From the NCBI RefSeq assembly GCF_023823125.1, contig NZ_CP090949.1:868001-932000 (forward strand): DNA of 64,000 nt, read 5' to 3'. A program made the position numbers and the translations under genes. This document shows, piece after piece, positions 17,348-24,890 of this stretch. Numbering within the stretch: position 1 is the first letter of the stretch; the number at the start of each line of letters is the position of its first letter. The stretch comes from Erythrobacter aurantius (GTDB lineage: Bacteria; Pseudomonadota; Alphaproteobacteria; Sphingomonadales; Sphingomonadaceae). Below the pieces are notes generated by a model. It was given only the letters and a program-made list of their open reading frames with translations. It was not told the DNA's origin and ran no database searches.

Positions 17348-17566
17348 TCCCGGTTTTCTGCGGTATCGGGCAAGTTGCCCTACAGAAAAAATGAAGGTGC
17401 GCCTGAACGCAGATTTGAGCGGATCTGCACCACCGGACGCACCAACATCTTGGGCAAATCGGACAAATATCCCGAATCACCAAAATCTCTCGGCTGCGAT
17501 TCGCCCGCGCTACCCGCTCCGCAATCGCGGCAGCACAGGCTCGCCGCCGGTATCCTCGCAGACGCG
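17348..17566. repeat. 219-bp conserved element upstream of Rhs operons (copy A)
   Basis: This stretch aligns without gaps to 51565-51783 (same orientation) and to 29107-29325 (inverted). It covers the last 18 codons of a DUF5681 gene and the leader of the Rhs operon. It contains the palindrome GGGCAAGTTGCCC (17368-17380). Likely roles are promoter/operator or recombination boundary for the Rhs cassette. Confidence 0.75.
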
Positions 17567-17872
17567 CTCGAAGTGCTTGAGCGAACGGTAGCCAAGCAGA
17601 CGGAGCGCAGGCCCGAACAACATGTTCGCGCTGCGATACTGCTGTTTGGAGCGCATTGTCGGGGCTTCAAATGTCCGCTCAAACCAATCGCGTTCGCCAG
17701 ACACGATGGCCTCGAGGCGCGGCAGCCGCATCATCATCAGTGGGCCGCTCGCCGCGTTCAGGTCATGCGACACTTGCCAGCGCGCCGGCAGATCGCGGTC
17801 GATGAGTGCCATCAGGCCGAGCCAAAGCTTCCACACCAGCGCAGGAGCGTCGGTGCTGATGGCAAGCGCCAT
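17510..17872 (-). pseudogene. DUF5681 protein, C-terminal fragment
   Basis: From MALAISTDAPALVWKLW to the final LPRLRSG it is identical to the last 121 residues of the intact copy-B gene (51727-52707). Upstream, the sequence breaks off at 17874 into unrelated DNA, and the N-terminal GQSGNPGGRPK motif is lost. An ORF can be extended to 17950 but only by overlapping the neighbouring gene. It is a deletion relic beside a different, complete DUF5681 gene. Confidence 0.8.
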
Positions 17873-17909
17873 CTGCACCGAAGTAGTCATGGATATCGGA
17901 AAGCCACGC

Positions 17910-18902
17910 TCAGACCCACGACGACTTCCTTGCAAGTTGCTGCCCCGCAACTTTCTCGAAATGCGCCAGCGATCTGTATCCCAGCTTTACCAGAGCTGGT
18001 TTCATGATCGTGTTGACGATCCGGTACGTCTCCCGGTCGCGGATCTTGTACTCGGGCGGTTCCAGCGCATTGACCTTGCGGGCTGCTTCTTCTGCACGAC
18101 GCCGCAAGGTGCGCAGCGGCATGTTGAGGTTGGCCAGCTCATGACTGTCGGCTCTGGGCGCAATCTGCCAGCGAAGCGGAAGCTGCGCATCATTGAACCG
18201 CCACATGAGTTCCCAGAATGATAGTCTGGCGATCGTACCAGGCTTTGAGGTCTTCACACGAAGCATATCGCGAAGGAACATCAGATCCCTCTGGGCTTCG
18301 ATATACTCAAAGTGGCGAACATCCTTGACGGATAATGGTCCTCTAACCCGGGCGATGCGTTGGGCGTGGTCTATCAGGATGTCGTCCGGATGAGGCCAGG
18401 GCAGGCCTGGCTCCTCATTGCCCTCAGCGGCGGCCTTCGACCAGGCCTTCTCCTGCTTCTTCTTGAGATCGACGAGCTGCTGAAACCAAGCTGCGTCGAT
18501 CCTTGCTCTTTCCTGGGCAGCCTTCTCGGCTGCCTCGGCATTGGCGCGCTCGGACGCCTCCTGGCTCGACTGCGCCTTCTCAATCAGTCTGTTCATCTCG
18601 CGTATCGCAGCCTGATTGCCACTCATCGCCTGCTTGAACAGATTCATCAATACAGCTTCCATCTTGCTCACCGAGGTGGGCTTGCCGCCAAGGGTAAGCG
18701 TCACTTTCTCGCGGAGAAGTTTACTGAGCAGCGTCTGGAACTCGGTCATGCCAGCTTGCGGTTCGCGGATGACTGTCTTCTTCCCTGATCCTTTCGGCCG
18801 CCCTTTGGGATTGCCCGACTTGCCTTTGGGCCATCTCGTCCACCACGGAGTGTTGCCAAAACCAACGCCCTTATCGTTGTTGCCCTTCCCCAGATCAGCC
18901 AT
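17910..18902 (-). CDS. DUF5681 domain protein
   Basis: 330 residues. The N-terminal motif KGKSGNPKGRPKGSG defines DUF5681. A long charged, Glu/Ala-rich helical region (about 110-180, coiled-coil-like) and a C-terminal LVKLGYRSLAHFEKV segment follow. Function is unknown; the basic N-terminus suggests DNA binding, and the family is often next to ParB-methylase genes as here. ATG at 18902 overlaps the methylase stop by eight bases. It is only distantly similar to the copy-B DUF5681 protein, so one copy has been exchanged. Confidence 0.75.
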   Translation of the reverse strand: MADLGKGNNDKGVGFGNTPWWTRWPKGKSGNPKGRPKGSGKKTVIREPQAGMTEFQTLLSKLLREKVTLTLGGKPTSVSKMEAVLMNLFKQAMSGNQAAIREMNRLIEKAQSSQEASERANAEAAEKAAQERARIDAAWFQQLVDLKKKQEKAWSKAAAEGNEEPGLPWPHPDDILIDHAQRIARVRGPLSVKDVRHFEYIEAQRDLMFLRDMLRVKTSKPGTIARLSFWELMWRFNDAQLPLRWQIAPRADSHELANLNMPLRTLRRRAEEAARKVNALEPPEYKIRDRETYRIVNTIMKPALVKLGYRSLAHFEKVAGQQLARKSSWV

Positions 18903-20220
18903 GAGCCTGCTCCTCTTCGAGAACAGCAAGAGCCTTGCCGCTGGTCATGTTGGTGGCACTGCGTCCGGTGTATGCCTCCCAGCGGCGGACGATGGTGTCG
19001 CAGTAGAGTGGATCGTATTCGACAAGGCGCGCCCTGCGCCCGGTTTTCTGCGCTGCGATCACTGTCGAACCCGAGCCACCGAAACAATCGAGCACGATCT
19101 CGCCGCGGCGCGAGCAGTCGAGGATCGCATCGGCCACCAGCGCAACCGGCTTGACCGTAGGGTGCATCGTCAGCTCCTCTGCCCGGTTGCGGCCGATCGA
19201 GGAGATCCCTGCGTGGTCCCAGACATTGGTGCGGTAACGCCCCGTATCGCCGAGCCCGAAGGTGTTGGTGTGCTCTGCGGTGCCATGCTTGAACACGAAG
19301 ATCAGCTCGTGCTTCGAGCGATAGAAGGTGCCCATGCCGCCATTGGTCTTGTTCCAGACTACAAGGTTCCTGAGATCGGTGAACACCTTGTCTCCTGCTG
19401 CAAGCAGCTCGCGCATGTGGCGCCAGTCCATGCAGACAAAGGCAATCGCACCGTCACGCATGACGCTGGCGGCATTGCCAAGCGTCACTTCGAGGAAGCG
19501 CGTGAACTCGTCCTCGCTCATCTCGCCGCTGGCAAAGGCAAACTCGCGGTGCCTGATCCCTCCCTTGCCACAGACATGACCGTCGATCTTCACGTTATAG
19601 GGCGGGTCGGTGAACACCAGATCAGCGCTTGCACCGTCCATCAGCGCCCCGATATCGGCCGGATCACGCGCATCGCCGCAGATCAGCCGATGCTCTCCCA
19701 GCAGCCAGATGTCGCCGCGCTGCGATACCGGTATTGCTGCAGGCTCGGGGATCCGGTCCTCGGCTGCATCGCGCGCGTCCAGCCTTGCCTCGCGCGCAGC
19801 TTCAAGTGTCAGGTCGATCTCGGCAAGGCTGAACCCGGTAAGCCCGATATCGAAATCAAGATCGATCAGCTCCTGCATCTCGATCGCAAGGATCTCGGGA
19901 TCCCAGCCCGCATTGAGGGCAAGCTTGTTGTCCGCGAGCATATAGGCCCGTTGCTCTGCCGGGCTCATGTGCGAGAGTGTGATGGTGGGTACGCTGGTAA
20001 GGCCCAGCAGCCGTGCTGCCTCGACCCGGCCATGGCCGGCAATAATCAGGTTGTCGTCATCGACCAGCACCGGGTTCGTGAACCCGAACCGTTCGATGCT
20101 GTCAGCAATCTGCCTTATCTGCTTGCGGGAATGGGTGCGCGCATTGCGCGGGGACGGGGTTAGCTTTGCTATCGGTTGTTGGGCAATCGCTTGCGCAAAC
20201 CGGCATCCGGTACTTTCCAT
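18895..20220 (-). CDS. ParB-domain DNA methyltransferase, copy A
   Basis: 441 residues in two parts. Residues ~15-140 form a ParB/Srx-like nuclease-fold domain (NPVLVDDDNLIIAGHGRVEA, with the GHGR box at ~62-65). From ~170 on is an N4/N6 amino-methyltransferase of the beta/D21-like class, with the catalytic TDPPYN (204-209), the specificity-type WNKTNGGMGTFYRSKHE segment, and the AdoMet-binding DCFGGSGST near the C-terminus. It modifies DNA, probably as an orphan methylase of a mobile element, as no cognate endonuclease adjoins it. GGAGAAG precedes the ATG. Confidence 0.88.
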   Translation of the reverse strand: MESTGCRFAQAIAQQPIAKLTPSPRNARTHSRKQIRQIADSIERFGFTNPVLVDDDNLIIAGHGRVEAARLLGLTSVPTITLSHMSPAEQRAYMLADNKLALNAGWDPEILAIEMQELIDLDFDIGLTGFSLAEIDLTLEAAREARLDARDAAEDRIPEPAAIPVSQRGDIWLLGEHRLICGDARDPADIGALMDGASADLVFTDPPYNVKIDGHVCGKGGIRHREFAFASGEMSEDEFTRFLEVTLGNAASVMRDGAIAFVCMDWRHMRELLAAGDKVFTDLRNLVVWNKTNGGMGTFYRSKHELIFVFKHGTAEHTNTFGLGDTGRYRTNVWDHAGISSIGRNRAEELTMHPTVKPVALVADAILDCSRRGEIVLDCFGGSGSTVIAAQKTGRRARLVEYDPLYCDTIVRRWEAYTGRSATNMTSGKALAVLEEEQAHG

Positions 20221-21277
20221 GGGACTTCTCCATAATTTGCAACTTGTCTGTTCAAGTCAGTCTCAGTCACTGGTTCAGTCCTCCTTTTGGTGAGCGCCCA
20301 TTATGCCTCAGCAAGGCAAACCGCGTGAGCCCCGGTCCGTTCTTGCGCGCCGATAGCTGTGGAGACTTGTGGATATTGCTCACTTTGCGTTCCTCGGCAT
20401 GTGACGAACCCGTTTCCTCCAGCACCCGCATCCTCCAGCAACAGCAATCCGCGCGTACATATTGCGGGGATGGAGAAAGCTCCGCGATCAGCACCTCGAC
20501 AAGTGCGCGCACATACAGCTTCCGATTGTAGCGTTCGGCATGCTGCCGAACTGAGCGCGCTGCGATCACACGGCGCAGAAGTATTTTCAGGCATGTTGGA
20601 CATTACCGATCTCCTCAGGACCGTCTCGCGACAGTCGCATTGGAAGGGGTGAACGGTTCTTCGCTTTCTTGCGCCCCGGAACGCGTTCCGGGGCAACGCC
20701 AAATCCTGGTGGGATACCGTCGGTGCTACGGGCTGCGGATTGGACCGCTCGGCAGGTTCCGGACTTGCGATGCGGCGAGCGTTCAGCGATCTGTCCTGCA
20801 CTCCTGTTCTGCGGGATAACAGGCCCTGACCGGTCGATTGAATTCCCTGTTATGGCCGAACAAATTCCCTGTTCCGTCGAATAACAGGGAAACGGGATGT
20901 GCCGGCAAATAAAGTACTGCAATTGCGCGCAAAAATCTCCAATCCAAGGACTGAATCGGGCAAATTCCGCCTGTTTCAGGCCTCAAATGAACGAATTTCC
21001 CTGTTATTCCCTGCAAAACAGGGAAATCAGGCAAGAGCAGCGTTCGCTCCGGACTGCGTCGCGCACCAAACAGTCTCTGAGGGAACTCAAAAACGCCGAC
21101 CAGGCGCGCATGGCGCCCGGAACCGCGCGGTTCTGCGGGATTTGGGGGCCGTCCTTGACGGGGCGTGGGCCAGAGACCCTCTCATCGGTCCCGTCTCACC
21201 GCTCTTTTCGGCCAATGTCTCTGTGTGGATTTTCCTCGCCTCACCTTGCGTGAGGATGTTGCCGGGCAAGAGGGCGC
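20221..21277. other. 1.06-kb non-coding region with TTCCCTGTT repeats
   Basis: Lies between the divergent methylase start and the recombinase 3' end. I find no convincing gene; the short frames here have no family features and do not persist in copy B. It carries five copies of TTCCCTGTT/AACAGGGAA (see 20843-21026). A segment with GTCGCGCACCAAACAGTC (21058-21075) is shared with copy B. Confidence 0.6.
20843..21026. repeat. TTCCCTGTT direct and inverted repeats, copy A
   Basis: TTCCCTGTT occurs at 20843, 20865 and 20997, and its complement AACAGGGAA at 20883 and 21017. The pairs 20865/20883 and 20996/21017 can form hairpins with 9-10-bp stems and 9-11-nt loops. The first two copies are 22 bp apart, exactly as in copy B (54250, 54272). 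Location next to a large serine recombinase suggests recombinase or replication-protein sites. Confidence 0.75.
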
Positions 21278-22924
21278 TCAGCCTGCGAGCCCGAGCAGTT
21301 CTTCCTGCGCTGGCCACGAGAGCGGTAGTTCCGTATCGAGCAGTCGCTTGCGCGTGAGCCGGGGAGGTGCCCTGCCATCGGTGATCGCTTCGATGATGCT
21401 CGGGCTGAGCCAGCTCAGGCGGACCAGCCTCGTGAGTTGCTTGCGGCAGCGGCCTTCGCGTCTTGCGATCTGGTTGATGCTGAGCTCGGGGCTGGCAAGG
21501 ACCAGCTTGCGCGCCTCGAGGGCTTCGCCGAGAAGCGCGATCATGCCGGTGTCGACTGCCTTGGCGTTGGCATCCTGATCGATCCGCAGCTTCGCCTCGC
21601 GGAACGGCTTGCGGGGTGCCAGCGGGATGCACCATTCCCAGCGCTGGCGGTTGCTGCAACCAAGTGCGTCCGCATTCAGGCGGACATCGATGCGGTCATG
21701 GCATATCTGGATCGCCGTGATCACCTGCGGGACGATCGTCTGGCATTGAGGCTCAAAGGCGAGGTTGGCGGCGGCAAGTTTGGCTTTGGCGAACATGTCA
21801 CGAAGTACGCCTCCCTCCTGTTCACCTGAGATCCTGCGCAGCATATGCTCGTCTTCCAGCAGCGTTGTGAGTTGGACGATCAGGTGCCGTTCGAGCTGTC
21901 CCTGGCTGATGCGGGTTGCTGGAACGTCATCGACCCGGGCAAGATCCTTGCGGGTCTCGTAATAGGGATAGCGCCGCGTTCCCTTGGTGGCATAGGTAGG
22001 GACCATCGGGCGTCCCTCGGGATCGGACAGCAGGCCGCGCAGTATGGCCTGCTGCGGATCGTTCTTCGCTCGCCTGCGCGGCGGTGCCTTCTCCTGCAAC
22101 CGTTTCTGCACCGCGTTCCAGAGTTGCTCGTCGACGATCGGCTCGTGCTCGCCTTCGTACACCTCTCCCTTATGGACGATCTTGCCGCGATAGATCGGGT
22201 TCCTGAGCAGATGGAACAGACTTCCGCGCCGGAACGGGATCCCGCCCCTGTGCGGTCCGCTGGTGCGCTTCTGAACCTTTGTACGGATGCCTTCGGCCTC
22301 CAGCTGTGCAATCAGCTCGTTGGCGGAGCGCGAGCCAATGTAGCGGCGCATGATCGTTCGGACCCGCTCGGCTTCCTCCGGCACGGGGATAAGTTTGCGG
22401 TCGATCACCTCGTAGCCGAGCGGCACCGGCCCACCCATCCATAGTCCCTTCTTTTTCGAGGCGGCGATCTTGTCCCTGATCCGCTCACCGGTCACCTCAC
22501 GCTCGAACTGGGCGAACGACAGCAGCACATTGAGAGTCAGCCTGCCCATGCTGGTCGTGGTGTTGAACGCTTGCGTCACCGAGACGAAGCTGGCTTGCCT
22601 TGCATCGAGCTGCTCCACGATCTTGGCGAAGTCGGCAAGGCTGCGGGTCAGGCGATCGACCTTGTAGACCACGATCACATCAACGAGACCGCTCTCAACG
22701 TCCCCTAAGAGGGCTCTGAGGCCCGGTCGCTCCATATTGCCGCCAGAGAACCCGCCATCGTCATAAGGGGTCTCGACCAGCGTCCAGCCCTCATGCCGCT
22801 GGCTCAGGATATAGGCCTCGCAGGCCTCGCGCTGGGCATGGAGGCTGTTGAACTCCTGTTCGAGCCCGTCCTCGGTCGACTTGCGGGTATAGACCGCGCA
22901 GCGCAGGGTCTTGGCGGCGCTCAT
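21278..22924 (-). CDS. Large serine recombinase
   Basis: 548 residues. The N-terminal resolvase domain has the nucleophile Ser16 in YTRKS, then GFSGGNMERPGL, VYKVDRLTRSLADF and FEREVTGERIRDKIAASK. The recombinase domain (GGPVPLGY onward) and zinc-ribbon-like central region follow. The C-terminal helix-turn-helix has INQIARREGRCRKQLTRLV. Such enzymes integrate and excise phages and mobile elements. ATG at 22924 overlaps the DUF2924 stop as ATGA, so an upstream in-frame extension is unlikely. A copy-B stump of this gene is at 54642. Confidence 0.92.
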   Translation of the reverse strand: MSAAKTLRCAVYTRKSTEDGLEQEFNSLHAQREACEAYILSQRHEGWTLVETPYDDGGFSGGNMERPGLRALLGDVESGLVDVIVVYKVDRLTRSLADFAKIVEQLDARQASFVSVTQAFNTTTSMGRLTLNVLLSFAQFEREVTGERIRDKIAASKKKGLWMGGPVPLGYEVIDRKLIPVPEEAERVRTIMRRYIGSRSANELIAQLEAEGIRTKVQKRTSGPHRGGIPFRRGSLFHLLRNPIYRGKIVHKGEVYEGEHEPIVDEQLWNAVQKRLQEKAPPRRRAKNDPQQAILRGLLSDPEGRPMVPTYATKGTRRYPYYETRKDLARVDDVPATRISQGQLERHLIVQLTTLLEDEHMLRRISGEQEGGVLRDMFAKAKLAAANLAFEPQCQTIVPQVITAIQICHDRIDVRLNADALGCSNRQRWEWCIPLAPRKPFREAKLRIDQDANAKAVDTGMIALLGEALEARKLVLASPELSINQIARREGRCRKQLTRLVRLSWLSPSIIEAITDGRAPPRLTRKRLLDTELPLSWPAQEELLGLAG

Positions 22925-23349
22925 TGGGTCAGCCCGAAGAAGCGAGGACCATTCCGATGGGTGCCGGTGATGGCCTTGGCGACCGCGGTCAGCGAGCGCC
23001 ATACTTGCCCGTCGTACTCGAACCCCTGCTCAAGCACCGTGACCGTGTGGCCAGCCCCGTGCCAGTCGCGCACCAGCCTTGTGCCCGGTGTGAGTTTGCG
23101 TTGCGGCGGCGAGGCAGGCGGCTCGTTGCCCATAATAGCTGAGCGAGCGGTCTGCATGATAATCCGCCGCGTCTCACGGCTGATCCCGCCATGGCGCTTC
23201 TCCTGCAGCCGGTGTGCAATCCCGAGCCTCAGCAGGTCCGCCGAGAGGTTGGGAGCAGGCGCGCCATGACAGCGCGCCCACTCGTCCTTAAGTTCGGTGA
23301 TCGACAGCTCCTCCAGTCGATCGAGTGACAGGCGTTCACGGCGTCCCAT
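22921..23349 (-). CDS. DUF2924 protein
   Basis: 142 residues. The C-terminal half is typical of DUF2924: TPGTRLVRDWHGAGHTVTVL, GFEYDGQVWRSLTAVAKAIT and GTHRNGPRFFGL. An N-terminal helical part begins ELSITELKDEWARCHG. The family is regularly found between DUF3489 and a serine recombinase, as here, and may be a recombination accessory or DNA-binding factor; biochemical function is unknown. It is translationally coupled to both neighbours by overlapping start and stop codons. Confidence 0.85.
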   Translation of the reverse strand: MGRRERLSLDRLEELSITELKDEWARCHGAPAPNLSADLLRLGIAHRLQEKRHGGISRETRRIIMQTARSAIMGNEPPASPPQRKLTPGTRLVRDWHGAGHTVTVLEQGFEYDGQVWRSLTAVAKAITGTHRNGPRFFGLTQ

Positions 23350-23723
23350 CAGCCTGCCTTCGCTCCGGTGCTGGCGGCAGCAAACCGGTAGATGCTTTTG
23401 CCTGCCTTGCCGGTCTCGCGGACCACTTCCCGACCCTTCTTCCTCAGGCCGCTCATGAACGCACGGCAGGTGTGCGCTTGCCAGCCGGTTGCCTCGCCCA
23501 TCTGGTCAAGTGTGACGCCGGACTTGCGCGCCAGCAGCGCCTCGACCTTCAAGGCCTTGGTCAGGCGTTTTTCTTTGCGGTCGGGCTTGGAGGGCTTCTT
23601 TGCAGGTTTGGGCGCAGACTGCGTTTGGGGAGGCAGTGCTTCTGCATCTGCTCCTGCCGAATGCAGTGGTTCCCCGGCGGGGGCCTGGGCAGAGTCAAAG
23701 CTAATGGGGGTTGTATTGGTCAT
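23349..23723 (-). CDS. DUF3489 protein
   Basis: 124 residues. A low-complexity Pro/Ala/Lys N-terminus is followed by a winged-helix-like DUF3489 domain (KVEALLARKSGVTLDQMGEA, TGWQAHTCRAFMSGLRKKGR, GKSIYRFA). It probably binds DNA. First gene of the DUF3489-DUF2924-recombinase operon; its stop overlaps the next start. Confidence 0.85.
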   Translation of the reverse strand: MTNTTPISFDSAQAPAGEPLHSAGADAEALPPQTQSAPKPAKKPSKPDRKEKRLTKALKVEALLARKSGVTLDQMGEATGWQAHTCRAFMSGLRKKGREVVRETGKAGKSIYRFAAASTGAKAG

Positions 23724-23987
23724 GGGTGGTTCTCCTTGATTGGAGCAGCGCTACTCGCTGCTCCCACCACCCAGCGCCCCGTATCGCGCTACCGCATCGG
23801 GGCTGCGGCCTGCCAACGGCCGCGATTCAGTCAACGCACCAATGCTTCGTTTGCGGGAGAAGTCGAGCGGAACTCGCGGCGATCAGCTATGTCCGCTATG
23901 CGCCCTAATTCCCGCCGTTGCCGTAGGCATACCAATCGCTCAAAACCGGCCACGATATTCATTCGTTCTGTGTGGCCTGAACTGGCA
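23724..23987. other. Intergenic region upstream of the recombinase operon
   Basis: 264 bp between the DUF3489 start and the stop of the DUF4143-like gene. It should hold the recombinase operon promoter. No gene or repeat was seen. Confidence 0.3.
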
Positions 23988-24890
23988 TTACGGCCCAGCG
24001 TCAATCGCTAACAAAGCCTCTTCCAATGTCATGATCTCCACATTTCGAGCCATGCCGCGGTCCCATTTGATTTTTGGGATCCCCACTACTGAGTTATGGA
24101 GCAGGATTGCACGCGTGGCCTGAACCTCGCCGCATCCGACCTCGAAAACAGACTTCAGTTTCTTGTTACGGCCTATCGTGATCTCAATTGCCCAGCATTC
24201 ACTTGAACTGGACCAATCGAGGATAAGATCGATTTCGCCATCGGCTGCTGTCCAATAAGATGCATGAGTGCGGACACCAGCAGCACGTGCGAGGCAACTG
24301 ATGGCGAAACCCTCCCAGCTACGTTGCCGGTGACCGTCCCATGCGCTGTCGCGATAGTGGAGAGGTCGCGAATCCCAAGAATTCAGTACCACCTCTGGAA
24401 GTCCAATGAGATGATGGAGGAATCCGGAGTCAGTCATGTATAAGAAACTGGGACGAGAAGTGATTTCTCCTGGCGGCGACCATGCCGGTAGCCGAAAAAT
24501 TAGGTCCTGCTGCTCGCCGGTTTGGCGAAGGCGTTCGAAGACTTCCCATTGAAGAAGGCTTCTCTTGAAGAGGCCAGATTCCTCCAGGCCATTTTCATTG
24601 GCAATCCAGCGCCATGGATCGGTGGCGAGCGGCGAGTGAGTAGGCAAATATGGGCGGAATGGCAGCAGGTCTTCCACATTGTCGGCTCGCCAACGGTCGC
24701 TCGCAGGTCCGTCAGGCGCAAACAGGCTTCGCGCCAACCGCCCCCTATGCCACATCCTTTCCAGTTCGATTGGCGGTGCAGAAGCAGCCATAGAATTGTT
24801 ATCAAGGGTCAAGTCCCTCAACGTCAGCGTATTGGCGCGATGAATGCCGTGATGCGCCTCAATCACGCGCAAGTCAGCATCACTGAGCAT
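23988..24890 (-). CDS. DUF4143-like PD-(D/E)XK protein paired with STAND NTPase
   Basis: 300 residues. It resembles the C-terminal DUF4143 half of AAA/DUF4143 proteins: FLYMTDSGFLHHLIGL, then WDGHRQRSWEGFAISCL, ASYWTAADGEIDLILDW and CWAIEITIG. The last two fit a PD-(D/E)XK core with Glu-Ile-Asp and Ile-Glu-Ile-Thr, where the usual Lys is Thr. The AAA half expected in this family is absent. The ATG immediately follows the TAA of the 1335-residue NTPase, so the two are co-translated and may act together, with the NTPase in trans. Function as a defence pair is inferred. Confidence 0.6.
   Translation of the reverse strand: MLSDADLRVIEAHHGIHRANTLTLRDLTLDNNSMAASAPPIELERMWHRGRLARSLFAPDGPASDRWRADNVEDLLPFRPYLPTHSPLATDPWRWIANENGLEESGLFKRSLLQWEVFERLRQTGEQQDLIFRLPAWSPPGEITSRPSFLYMTDSGFLHHLIGLPEVVLNSWDSRPLHYRDSAWDGHRQRSWEGFAISCLARAAGVRTHASYWTAADGEIDLILDWSSSSECWAIEITIGRNKKLKSVFEVGCGEVQATRAILLHNSVVGIPKIKWDRGMARNVEIMTLEEALLAIDAGP

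Noticed and set aside
17313..17591. Small frames over the 219-bp element that read similarly in all three loci
   Set aside because: Their similarity follows from DNA conservation; the frames lack good starts and the element overlaps a DUF5681 gene end on the other strand.
18616..20163. 515-codon plus-strand frame opposite DUF5681 and the methylase
   Set aside because: Crosses two well-supported minus-strand genes and has no domain features of its own.
20301..20801. Short frames in the 1-kb gap between methylase and recombinase
   Set aside because: They have no motif, poor starts, and are not kept in the corresponding gap of copy B.
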